Assembly: GCA_020053615.1 (NCBI GenBank)
Contig: JAGVMW010000184.1
Location: 1 to 13,932, forward strand
Direction of reading: 5' to 3'
Origin: an archaeon
GTDB taxonomy: Archaea; Nanobdellota; Nanobdellia; Woesearchaeales; GW2011-AR9
Length of the DNA stretch: 13,932 bases
The position numbers were made by a program, and so were the translations under genes. A model generated the notes under the pieces. It was not told the origin of the DNA. It searched no databases and saw only the letters and a program-made list of their open reading frames with translations. Below are positions 1-6,710 of the stretch, piece after piece (within the stretch, counting starts at the first letter, position 1; each line of letters starts with the position of its first letter).

Positions 1-284
1 ATAAGATAGCAGGCGTATCTGGTGAGCTTGTAATCTTCTATTTCTCGTTCTGTTTCTGAGCCAATTTGGACCATTTTCCTGACCTCGGGAAAATGGTCTA
101 AGATGTTTTGTCCAGAGTTCTTACAGGAAATTTTAGCTTTTTCAATAGCATTAAAGAAGTTTTCCCATTTATCGTATCCCAGAAGTTTCTGTAAATCTCT
201 TGCAAACCAGAACTCTACTCCCTCTTCTTGATGAGCATAATCTTCGAATGTTTTCTGAAGCTTTGAAATAATATTTTTATCCAT
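1..284 (-). CDS. DinD/BRO-N-like DNA-damage-inducible protein, N-terminal part (runs off window)
   Basis: Reading the minus strand from the ATG at 284-282 gives 94 open codons with no stop to the window edge, so the gene is partial at its 3' end. The residues include GVEFWFARDLQKLLGY, then a block with NSGQNILDHFPEV, then IGSETEREIEDYKLTRYACYL. This order (W-AR-L-LGY, then CxNSGxxxxDHF, then a DYxLTRYACYL core) is what I know from E. coli DinD and the BRO-N/Bro family. DinD is an SOS-induced protein reported to interact with RecA filaments; BRO-N domains bind DNA. The function here is inferred from family only. An AT-rich TATA-like box lies about 23 nt before the ATG, so the transcript is probably leaderless. 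The C-terminal half, which would separate DinD from other BRO-N proteins, is outside the window. Confidence 0.8.
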   Translation of the reverse strand, partial: MDKNIISKLQKTFEDYAHQEEGVEFWFARDLQKLLGYDKWENFFNAIEKAKISCKNSGQNILDHFPEVRKMVQIGSETEREIEDYKLTRYACYL

Positions 285-300
285 TATATTAAGAAAAGCA

Positions 301-312
301 TAAATATATTAA
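301..312 (-). promoter_or_regulatory. TATA-like promoter of the DinD-like gene
   Basis: On the minus strand this reads TTAATATATTTA, centred about 23 nt upstream of the ATG at 284. That spacing matches archaeal TATA boxes of leaderless transcripts. Confidence 0.5.
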
Positions 313-347
313 AATGTATCGATTATGTAAACCAAAACATTAACCTT

Positions 348-1778
348 TCACTCATTCAGTTTCATTCCTTGCGCCTTGCTCTCTTCCCAGCCGGCAGAAG
401 TTATCTGCACCAATTCAGCGTTCTGATGCATCTCCATAATATTCCTAGCACCAGAATAGCTCATGGCACTCTGCACCCCTTTGATGATGCTGTGGATAAC
501 ATCTTCTACCACCCCTTTGTAATCCATGAGAATAGAAACTCCCTCTACAAAAATATCCAATCTTTCCCGCACTTTCTTTCCTTCCTGCAATTCTTTGCGC
601 TCATGCCCCGAATCATAGGAAGCGCTGCCCATGTATTTCTTGTAGCGTTTGCCGTCTTTCATAATTATCATTCCGGGAGCTTCATCCGTTCCTGCAAACA
701 AGAATCCGGAAAAGATGCTGCTGGCACCTGCACCAATAGCCTTAGCCACATCTCCGGGAGTTTTCATTCCCCCATCAGCGCAGACCGGAATATCAAATCT
801 TTTGGCTACTTCTACTACATCCAATATTGCAGTTATCTGTGGCACTCCGCTTCCGGCGATAATTCTGGTAGTGCAAACTGGAGAAGGGCCAATGCCTACT
901 TTCAGTCCATCTGCGCCAGCTTGGATTAAATCCCGGGCAGCATCAGTCGTAGCAATATTTCCAGCCATAACCTCTACATTGGGAAAAGCAGCTTTTAATT
1001 CCCGGACTCTTTGAATCGCTAAGTCAGAATGAGCATGAGCGATATCTAACACTAATACATCTGCACCAGCATTAATTACAGCTTTGGCTCGCTCTAAAGC
1101 ATCTTTTACTCCTACCGCTGCTCCTACCATCAATCGGCCTTTAGAATCCCGGGTAGCTTTAGGCCAATATTCCAGTTTCTTGATGTCTTGAGTGGTCATT
1201 AGTCCTCTTACTTTTCCATTTTCTAAAAGAGGAAGCTTTTCAATGCGGTACTTATGAAGAAGTTCTTTGGCTGCTTCCAAGCTAATACCATATTCTCCCA
1301 CCACTAATTTTTCTTTAGGAGTCATTACTTCTTTGATTTTACGATTAACATCTTCTTCAAACAGATAATCCCTTCTAGTAAATATTCCTACTAATTCTTC
1401 TCCCTCTTTAACCAGTAAGCTGGTAACACTTTCTTTTTCCATTAATTCCGCTGCTTCTCTGATGGTTACTTCATGAGAAATGGATAAAGGGTTTTCAATG
1501 ATATAACTGGTGCTTTTCTTAACTTTATTTATTTCTTCCACTTGCTGTTCAATGGTGTCAAACTGATGTATAACTCCCAAGCCGCCTTCTCTGGCTAGGG
1601 CGATGGCCATCTTGTGTTCAGTTACGGTAGCCATATTGGCGCTGACTAAAGGAATGTTCAGATGGATGTTGCGAGTGAATCTGGTTTTAGTGTCGGCTTC
1701 GCTTCTTGAATTTAGCGGAGTTCTCTTTGGTACAAGAAGGACGTCGTTGAATGTAAGTCCGAGACGGATTGGTTTCAT
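348..1778 (-). CDS. CBS-domain IMP dehydrogenase / GMP reductase family protein
   Basis: The 476-aa protein is a TIM-barrel enzyme of the IMPDH/GMPR family, acting in cytosolic purine nucleotide interconversion. The N-terminal LTFNDVLLVP (8-17) and SANMATVTE (46-54) are family signatures. A CBS pair is inserted at about residues 93-205. The catalytic loop is GIGPSPVCTTR (295-305), with Cys302 the expected nucleophile and Thr303/304 beside it. ADGGMKTPGD (334-343) binds phosphate. The flap region (about 380-425) reads MGSASYDSGHERKEL and later FVEGVS, and I do not find the Arg-Tyr dyad typical of true IMPDH flaps. The C-terminal part resembles the CBS-bearing GuaB1 GMP reductases of actinobacteria as I remember them, so GMP reductase activity is at least as likely as IMP dehydrogenase. 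The start follows a TATA-like box by about 30 nt. It is divergently transcribed from the MazG-like gene. Confidence 0.9.
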   Translation of the reverse strand: MKPIRLGLTFNDVLLVPKRTPLNSRSEADTKTRFTRNIHLNIPLVSANMATVTEHKMAIALAREGGLGVIHQFDTIEQQVEEINKVKKSTSYIIENPLSISHEVTIREAAELMEKESVTSLLVKEGEELVGIFTRRDYLFEEDVNRKIKEVMTPKEKLVVGEYGISLEAAKELLHKYRIEKLPLLENGKVRGLMTTQDIKKLEYWPKATRDSKGRLMVGAAVGVKDALERAKAVINAGADVLVLDIAHAHSDLAIQRVRELKAAFPNVEVMAGNIATTDAARDLIQAGADGLKVGIGPSPVCTTRIIAGSGVPQITAILDVVEVAKRFDIPVCADGGMKTPGDVAKAIGAGASSIFSGFLFAGTDEAPGMIIMKDGKRYKKYMGSASYDSGHERKELQEGKKVRERLDIFVEGVSILMDYKGVVEDVIHSIIKGVQSAMSYSGARNIMEMHQNAELVQITSAGWEESKAQGMKLNE

Positions 1779-1803
1779 TACTTGAGATTTAAATGAAGAA
1801 AGT

Positions 1804-1812
1804 GTTTAAATA
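1804..1812 (-). promoter_or_regulatory. TATA-like promoter of the IMPDH/GMPR gene
   Basis: The minus strand reads TATTTAAAC, about 30 nt upstream of the ATG at 1778, giving a leader of only a few nucleotides. Confidence 0.5.
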
Positions 1813-1858
1813 GATTGTGGGGGTGGAGAGGTAACATCTGTGGGTTGTACTATAGAAA

Positions 1859-1868
1859 TTAATATATA
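1859..1868 (+). promoter_or_regulatory. TATA-like promoter of the MazG-like gene
   Basis: TTAATATATA lies about 29 nt before the ATG at 1893. Together with the box at 1804-1812 it makes a divergent promoter region. Confidence 0.5.
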
Positions 1869-1892
1869 CATTTAATATTCTAAAAACTAATT

Positions 1893-2438
1893 ATGACTTA
1901 TTCCTCTCTTCAACAGCGCATCTACGACAATAAAGTCGGTCGCGGTTTTAACGTTACAGATGTAGATAAAGAAATTATTCTAATGACGGAAGAATTCGGA
2001 GAGTTGAATGATGCTTATATCCGCTGGAGAGGCAGTGAAGATGGTTCTCATGAAAAAATGGTTGATGCCGTGGGAGACTTGCAGGTTTACAATCTGGGAT
2101 TAGCCTCCATGTTTGGCTGGAATGCAGATGATGTGGTTAATCAAGATTTAAAACTGCCACCACCAAAAATTATCCGTCCATCGATAGAAATACCTCCGCA
2201 AATTAGTGATTACCTTCCTTTTGCGGGCAGAGAGTTAGGGCGGATAGCTAATGCTTATAAGAAAAGCAATAAAGAGTCGGTAGATAGAATTAATCGAAGA
2301 GAAGAGTTTAGAGCAGCCATAGGCAATTTAATGGGGTATTGCTCAGAAATGTTTGATGTTCTAAAAGTAGAAGAGTTATCTGTGTTAAAACAAATTGTTC
2401 AGAATAACGAAACCAGAACGCATGACGGGCAGATTTGA
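1893..2438 (+). CDS. Tandem MazG-like all-alpha NTP pyrophosphohydrolase
   Basis: 181 aa. Residues about 25-75 carry the MazG-type metal-binding pattern: TEEFGELNDAY (32-42; E33, E34, E37), then DAVGDLQVY (58-66; D58, D62), equivalent to the EExxE and E(x)xxD motifs. These enzymes hydrolyse nucleoside triphosphates to monophosphate plus pyrophosphate and are linked to house-cleaning or stress roles. Residues about 112-155 look like a second copy: RELGRIANAY (113-122) aligns with EEFGELNDAY, and AAIGNLMGY (141-149) with DAVGDLQVY. In the second copy E33, E37 and D62 become Arg, Arg and Asn, so it is probably non-catalytic, a fused pseudo-subunit. The gene converges on the Fic gene with an 11-nt gap. 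The substrate cannot be told from sequence. Confidence 0.75.
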   Translation: MTYSSLQQRIYDNKVGRGFNVTDVDKEIILMTEEFGELNDAYIRWRGSEDGSHEKMVDAVGDLQVYNLGLASMFGWNADDVVNQDLKLPPPKIIRPSIEIPPQISDYLPFAGRELGRIANAYKKSNKESVDRINRREEFRAAIGNLMGYCSEMFDVLKVEELSVLKQIVQNNETRTHDGQI

Positions 2439-2449
2439 AGCCCAAAAAG

Positions 2450-3289
2450 TTATTTCAACCTCTTCCGGTGCACCCGCAGATATCTCTGCATAAAATAATG
2501 CACAAAGCCATCTTCGTCTTTTTGGAGTGCTCGGTAATAAGAATGTCTCTTGGCGTACTCAATGATGAGCATAGGATAGCCGTGATGCCAGAGGATATGG
2601 TTCATAATCAACCTTCCAATCCTTCCGTTTCCATCCCCGAAAGGGTGAATCATCTCAAATTGATAATGGGCTTTGGCTACCAGCTCTACCGGATGTAAAT
2701 CTTTCTTTCTGAGAAACAGGAGTAATTCTTTCATTAATTTTTCCACATCCTGCCAATCTGGAGCGCGATACATTCCTACTCTAACCCCAAAATCACGAAA
2801 TCTTCCGGCGATATCAGCTTTGGTCTCTCCGAATATGTCCTGGTGCCACTTTACTAGTAATTCTTTAGAAACTTTATCAGGAGTATCCAGCATCTCCAAG
2901 AATACGCGAGCATGGGCTTCTGTTTCACGGACATCACGCAGGGGCTTATTTGGAGCAACTTGGTCAGCAATTATCTCCCGAGTTTCTTCCAGAGTGATGG
3001 TGGAGCCTTCAATGGCATTAGTGTTGTAAGTAAAAGCAATAGCAATCTCTTGTTTTTCCCGCAGTTTAGCACTTTTTGGGGTGCGTTTCCATTCCTGCTG
3101 GAATTCTTCTTTAATCTTTTCCAGCTTTTTGTAGAGCGCTTCTTTCTCCGGCTGTTCCAATTCCAGTTTTAGCTGTTCTAAGTTTTTGGGAATTTCTTCT
3201 CCAAGATATTTCTCGCTGGTTTTTACTTTTCCATTCTCTCGGTAGGAATGCTGGAGGTAATAGTACTTATCCCGTTTTACGATGCGCAT
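2450..3289 (-). CDS. Fic family protein (predicted protein AMPylase)
   Basis: 279 aa. The Fic core motif HPFGDGNGR is at 215-223, with His215 the expected catalytic base and the DGNGR loop for nucleotide phosphate binding. Fic enzymes typically transfer AMP from ATP to hydroxyl groups of target proteins. Upstream, TNAIEG (90-95), inside an N-terminal helix, fits the (S/T)xxxE(G/N) inhibitory motif, with Glu94 expected to block ATP. This places the protein in the class with an N-terminal autoinhibitory helix. Residues 1-30 form a short basic, beta-like segment, followed by a charged coiled-coil-like stretch (about 35-68). The target is unknown. The start is 24 nt after the stop of the membrane-protein gene, and a TATA-like ATTTAAATA overlapping that stop could drive it independently. 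Confidence 0.9.
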   Translation of the reverse strand: MRIVKRDKYYYLQHSYRENGKVKTSEKYLGEEIPKNLEQLKLELEQPEKEALYKKLEKIKEEFQQEWKRTPKSAKLREKQEIAIAFTYNTNAIEGSTITLEETREIIADQVAPNKPLRDVRETEAHARVFLEMLDTPDKVSKELLVKWHQDIFGETKADIAGRFRDFGVRVGMYRAPDWQDVEKLMKELLLFLRKKDLHPVELVAKAHYQFEMIHPFGDGNGRIGRLIMNHILWHHGYPMLIIEYAKRHSYYRALQKDEDGFVHYFMQRYLRVHRKRLK

Positions 3290-3310
3290 AAGAGGTTTAC
3301 CATTACATTC

Positions 3311-3319
3311 TATTTAAAT
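3311..3319 (-). promoter_or_regulatory. TATA-like box before the Fic gene
   Basis: The minus strand reads ATTTAAATA about 26 nt before the Fic ATG (3289), overlapping the stop codon of the upstream membrane-protein gene. It would allow leaderless Fic transcription independent of that gene. Confidence 0.4.
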
Positions 3320-3787
3320 CTTGCGTTTTTGATGCGGTTTGTAATGGTAAAACCGATTGATTATTAAAGTGATAACCATCGCAATCCCCCCATAACCCAC
3401 AATTAACTCTACAAATAGCAGTGCTTTCTCTATACTTCCCGCTTCGTAAATGTTTTTAGCTTGCAGCAAGAACGTGATGATAATAAAAGACAATCCTAAT
3501 ATTCCTGCTTCGCTAAGAGTACGTTTTCTACTGAGGATAACTACACTAAGTAAAGGAATTATCAAATAAAGCCAAAATGATATTCCCGCTAATTGTGTAT
3601 AGGGTGTATCTGCATAATAAAAGTTAGTGACTTCTCCATCTGACATTATTATCGTTTCGTTGGCAGTGAGTTCTTCCTGATGTTTCTGAAAATAATCTCT
3701 ATCCAAACCGCTAGTAAAAGCTTGAATAGCAAAAAATATAGCGATGACTATAAAAAGGAGGATTATTGGTTTTAGCAGTTTATTCAT
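3314..3787 (-). CDS. Predicted four-helix membrane protein, unknown function
   Basis: 157 aa and not recognised. Hydrophobic segments lie at about residues 6-24, 66-86, 92-110 and 121-144, giving four predicted membrane helices. A polar loop of about 40 residues (25-65) contains DRDYFQKHQEEL and an acidic/aromatic stretch. The C-terminus is short and basic (HYKPHQKRKI). The first segment could be a signal anchor. No catalytic motif is visible. It lies 24 nt upstream of the Fic gene on the same strand, so the two may be co-transcribed, but there is no direct evidence of joint function. A TATA-like box precedes the start by about 30 nt. Confidence 0.75.
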   Translation of the reverse strand: MNKLLKPIILLFIVIAIFFAIQAFTSGLDRDYFQKHQEELTANETIIMSDGEVTNFYYADTPYTQLAGISFWLYLIIPLLSVVILSRKRTLSEAGILGLSFIIITFLLQAKNIYEAGSIEKALLFVELIVGYGGIAMVITLIINRFYHYKPHQKRKI

Positions 3788-3812
3788 GGTAACATTATCA
3801 AATCTACCGGGA

Positions 3813-3821
3813 GATATAAAT
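3813..3821 (-). promoter_or_regulatory. TATA-like promoter of the membrane-protein gene
   Basis: The minus strand reads ATTTATATC about 30 nt before the ATG at 3787, just past the stop of the upstream Lrp-like gene. Confidence 0.5.
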
Positions 3822-3823
3822 GT

Positions 3824-4792
3824 TCACTCAAATATCATCTTTTGCGCCGGGAAAATATAATCTTCACTCATAATCGCAGTTTCTACTTTGCTGATAATGT
3901 CTGAGAAATCAGAAGTTAAGGCAGAAATTATCTCGTTGTATTGATGATAACTATCGCACATTATTTCTAATTCAATATCCCACGGGCTGATTTGCTTTAC
4001 CAAATGAATTATATTGGGATTCTTACGGGTATATTCCATCAGTCTTGATTCATCTGCTTTAGTCAAATTATAAAAATAGAGAAAGGTCTTGTAGAATTCA
4101 TAACCCAGAGTGTTAAAGTCAATTTTAGCAGTATAACGAGAGATTACTTTCTTCTCTTCCAGTTTCTTTATACGGGTGCGTACAATATCTACTGTAAGAG
4201 CATGTTTACGAGCAATTTCTACTAAGCTAATCCTGGAATTTAAAAATAATTCTTTGAGCACGTTCTTCTCGGTCTCATCTAACTCGTGTTGTTCTAGAGC
4301 GCCAAAAAAAGTCAGCCACTTAGTTTCAGCAGGATATAGAAAAGTCTTGTCACACATATTCACGTTCACTAACACGGCAGTATGGCTGTCTAAAATCAGC
4401 TCTTTAAACTTGGAGAAAAGTTCATTCTTTAATTCAAAAAATTCTTGGTTGGATTTAACAAAGAAGGTCAATCCTGCGTTCCATGCTCCTTCAGCAATTC
4501 CCAGCCAGAATAAGCGTTTATCTTTCTTTACATATTGGATAAATTCTTTTTTCTGCTGAGGCTTATTAGCCAGAGTTAAGTAAATCTTAGCCGAAGAATA
4601 TCCTAATTTAGTGGGATCAATCCAAGTAGTAAATCCATGGATTACACTTTTCTCTTTGAGTTGGGCGATTCTGTATCGTACCGACTCTTTACTTCTGCCG
4701 ATGAGCTTGGCTAAAGTTGTTTCTGGTAGACGCGAATTTTTATCCAGCTCAAACAAGAGGCGCTGGTCAAGTTTGTCTAGCTTTATAGGCAT
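3824..4792 (-). CDS. Tandem (double) Lrp/AsnC-family transcriptional regulator
   Basis: 322 aa built as two Lrp/AsnC units. Unit 1 has a winged HTH at about 5-52 (KLDQRLLFELDKNSR, then ESVRYRIAQLKEKSVI) and a RAM-like ligand/assembly domain at about 66-145. Unit 2 repeats the plan, with an HTH at about 171-218 (DETEKNVLKELFLNSRI, then VRTRIKKLEEKKVIS) and a RAM-like domain at about 230-310. Usual Lrp proteins are about 150 aa and dimerise; this chain carries both halves. It is expected to be a DNA-binding regulator, possibly ligand-responsive, but the ligand and targets are unknown. It is paralogous to the protein at 10200-11201. The start is set by a TATA-like box about 25 nt upstream. An inverted repeat at 4836-4881 lies in the divergent region and may be an operator. 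Confidence 0.9.
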   Translation of the reverse strand: MPIKLDKLDQRLLFELDKNSRLPETTLAKLIGRSKESVRYRIAQLKEKSVIHGFTTWIDPTKLGYSSAKIYLTLANKPQQKKEFIQYVKKDKRLFWLGIAEGAWNAGLTFFVKSNQEFFELKNELFSKFKELILDSHTAVLVNVNMCDKTFLYPAETKWLTFFGALEQHELDETEKNVLKELFLNSRISLVEIARKHALTVDIVRTRIKKLEEKKVISRYTAKIDFNTLGYEFYKTFLYFYNLTKADESRLMEYTRKNPNIIHLVKQISPWDIELEIMCDSYHQYNEIISALTSDFSDIISKVETAIMSEDYIFPAQKMIFE

Positions 4793-4810
4793 TTTATAGT
4801 AAAAAGCTGG

Positions 4811-4823
4811 TTTTATATATAAA
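4811..4823 (-). promoter_or_regulatory. TATA-like promoter of the first double-Lrp gene
   Basis: The minus strand reads TTTATATATAAAA, centred about 25 nt before the ATG at 4792. It is one of the strongest TATA-like boxes in the window. Confidence 0.6.
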
Positions 4824-4835
4824 TATTTGCAGGAA

Positions 4836-4881
4836 TTGGGTAAAATCTGAACAGTAGATTAAAATACTAATTCTTACCCAA
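4836..4881. promoter_or_regulatory. 8-bp inverted repeat in a divergent promoter region (candidate operator)
   Basis: TTGGGTAA at 4836-4843 is the perfect reverse complement of TTACCCAA at 4874-4881, with 30 nt between. It lies between the divergent double-Lrp gene and the 4915 ORF, just upstream of the Lrp TATA box. It could be a paired regulator-binding site, perhaps autoregulatory (inference). Confidence 0.4.
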
Positions 4882-4914
4882 GAGTAATAACCTCTTAACT
4901 GAGGAAAATTTAAA

Positions 4915-5364
4915 ATGAAAAAACAAGCCCAGAATAAACCTGAAACTGCTTTAATAATTGTTAAGCAACCATTAGAATCAATAGTCAATCGATGGTTTGT
5001 TAAAAATCGCTCCCGTATAGCTTGCAATGTTACTGCAACATTAATTATGGATTTAATTGTAGATGAGGATTTCCGGAAAAAATTTCCACAACCTTATCTG
5101 TCAATCTTTGATGGTCTTCCGAACAGTAGACGCAACGTTGAGAGATCGTTGATTGGATTATGGCACTCTTACCCAAAAGTCTCAAAAACAAAAGCTGGAG
5201 GTTATGCTACTTTCTGGGAGGAGAACCAAGAGAAAGGATTATTAATGGCACAAAATTTAACGACATATTTCTTTAGAACTTATGAAGAGCGGTTTATGAA
5301 CGAATATGCTGAACATTGGTCCGGATGTGATCTTTATTGGCTGGGTGGCCAGGTTCCGGTGTAA
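4915..5364 (+). CDS. Hypothetical protein, 149 aa
   Basis: I do not recognise this protein. It is soluble and basic at the N-terminus (MKKQAQNKPE), with a predicted helix around MDLIVDEDFRKKFPQPY. A middle stretch contains NSRRNVERSLIGLWHSYPK, and the C-terminal third is aromatic-rich (TYFFRTYEERFMNEYAEHW, then GCDLYWLGGQ). No transmembrane segment, no HTH I would trust and no catalytic signature is visible. The start is chosen because GAGGA-like purines and an AT-rich leader precede the ATG at 4915. It is divergent from the double-Lrp regulator, so it may be its target, and it lies 72 nt upstream of rfcL on the same strand. Coding status is likely but not proven. Confidence 0.6.
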   Translation: MKKQAQNKPETALIIVKQPLESIVNRWFVKNRSRIACNVTATLIMDLIVDEDFRKKFPQPYLSIFDGLPNSRRNVERSLIGLWHSYPKVSKTKAGGYATFWEENQEKGLLMAQNLTTYFFRTYEERFMNEYAEHWSGCDLYWLGGQVPV

Positions 5365-5406
5365 GTACACTCATAAGATAACTTTCCCTTCCCCATCCCC
5401 TAAATC

Positions 5407-5416
5407 TTTAAAAATA
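5407..5416 (+). promoter_or_regulatory. TATA-like promoter of rfcL
   Basis: TTTAAAAATA lies about 26 nt before the ATG at 5437, so the message should be leaderless or nearly so. Confidence 0.45.
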
Positions 5417-5436
5417 CGGACACCTCCCAAGCATCC

Positions 5437-6636
5437 ATGCCTCTATTTTCATTAAAGTATACTCCACAGAACTCTTCACAAATTATCGGGCAGTCTCTTC
5501 CGATAGCCCAATTAAAAGATTTCATTCTCAACTATAAGAAACAAAAACAGAAAGCAGCGTTAATTTACGGTCCAATCGGCAACGGAAAAACATCTTCGGT
5601 ATATGCGTTAGCTAATGAACTAAAATACGATATTCTAGAAATAAATTCGTCGGAAGTAAGAAACGAAGCCAACATGAGTTCTTTCCTAAACTCAGCTTTA
5701 GGCCAGCAGTCATTATTTTTCACTCCAAAAATAATTCTCATCGATGAAATTGATAATATTTCCGGAACTCATGACCGAGGCTGTATTCCAGCGTTAACGA
5801 AAGCGTTAGAGAAGTCCTGTTTTCCGGTAATTCTTACTGCTAATGACCCGTTTGATTCTAAATTCAGCGCTCTGCGCAAATGCTCGAAGATGATTGAATA
5901 TGGAAAGCTGGATTACAAAAGTATAGTGCAGATTTTACAGCACATTTGTAATAAAGAAAACATTGTCACCGAGGAAAAAGCGTTGAATGCGCTTTCACGG
6001 CAGGCAGATGGAGATGCTCGTTCAGCTTTAATTGATTTGCAGGTTCTTTCCGCAGCGGAAAATAAACTATTATATTCAGATATAACTAACCTTTCTGACC
6101 GCAAGAGAACTGAAACCATCATGAATGCGCTAGTCAAGATATTCAAGTCTTCTTCGGTAGAGAATGCGCTTCCTGCATTAGATAATATCGATATGGATTT
6201 GAATGAAGTGTTTTTATGGCTGGATGAAAATCTTCCTAAAGAGTATCTTTCTCCCGAAGCGCTGGCTAAAGCGTACGAGCATCTCTCCCGTGCTGATGTA
6301 TTCAACCATCGCATTCACCGCTGGCAGCATTGGAGATTTTTGGTGTATATCAACAATTTTCTTACTGCAGGAATCTCTTCAGCTAAAGATAAAAGAAATA
6401 CTGAATTTACGGAATACAAGCCCACTACCCGAATTCTAAAATTGTGGATGGCCAAGCAGAAGCTAGCCAAAAAGAAAGAAATTGCGGAGAAGCTGGGAAT
6501 CGTAACTCACAGCTCAGCTAAATCCTCATTTGAATATGTGGCTTACTTACAGCAGATGGTCAAGAAAAACGGCGGAGAAGAGATGATGAAAGAATTAGGA
6601 TTGAATGAAGAAGAAGTGGAGTGGTTGAAGAAGTGA
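5437..6636 (+). CDS. rfcL: Replication factor C large subunit (clamp loader)
   Basis: The 399-aa AAA+ ATPase is the large subunit of the archaeal clamp loader, which with RfcS opens the PCNA ring and loads it onto primed DNA. Walker A is GPIGNGKT (45-52), Walker B is ILIDE (100-104) and sensor 1 is around LTANDP (133-138). The GDARSALIDLQ segment (192-202) is the sensor-2/lid region typical of the family. The N-terminal LKYTPQNSSQIIGQ (6-19) corresponds to the RFC box after the start Met. Archaeal RfcL proteins are commonly near 480-500 aa with a charged tail and a PCNA-binding box; this one is shorter, ends in EEEVEWLKK and shows no obvious PIP box. A TATA-like box sits about 26 nt upstream. 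The last 30 nt have a near-copy at 7736-7765. Confidence 0.92.
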   Translation: MPLFSLKYTPQNSSQIIGQSLPIAQLKDFILNYKKQKQKAALIYGPIGNGKTSSVYALANELKYDILEINSSEVRNEANMSSFLNSALGQQSLFFTPKIILIDEIDNISGTHDRGCIPALTKALEKSCFPVILTANDPFDSKFSALRKCSKMIEYGKLDYKSIVQILQHICNKENIVTEEKALNALSRQADGDARSALIDLQVLSAAENKLLYSDITNLSDRKRTETIMNALVKIFKSSSVENALPALDNIDMDLNEVFLWLDENLPKEYLSPEALAKAYEHLSRADVFNHRIHRWQHWRFLVYINNFLTAGISSAKDKRNTEFTEYKPTTRILKLWMAKQKLAKKKEIAEKLGIVTHSSAKSSFEYVAYLQQMVKKNGGEEMMKELGLNEEEVEWLKK

Positions 6637-6678
6637 GTGTTACTTCTTTCATATAACTATTACTTTTTAAGCACAAGA

Positions 6679-6687
6679 TTTATAAAT
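6679..6687 (+). promoter_or_regulatory. TATA-like promoter of the NTase / RelE-like pair
   Basis: TTTATAAAT lies about 28 nt before the ATG at 6711, suggesting the cassette has its own promoter independent of rfcL. Confidence 0.5.
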
Positions 6688-6710
6688 TAGTATAAAACGG
6701 GTAATACTAA

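Noticed and set aside
369..1785. Plus-strand ORFs of 186, 121 and 60 codons opposite the IMPDH/GMPR gene
   Set aside because: They lie wholly antisense to a strongly recognised enzyme and their translations show no family features.
2435..3172. Plus-strand ORFs opposite the Fic gene
   Set aside because: They are antisense shadows of a gene with a clear Fic motif; their composition is low-complexity and Ser-rich.
4794..5027. 77-aa minus-strand ORF upstream of the double-Lrp gene
   Set aside because: It runs across the Lrp promoter and opposite the 4915 ORF, and lacks any recognisable feature.
5913..6439. Minus- and plus-strand alternative ORFs inside rfcL
   Set aside because: They are out-of-frame or antisense to the AAA+ protein and show no motif.
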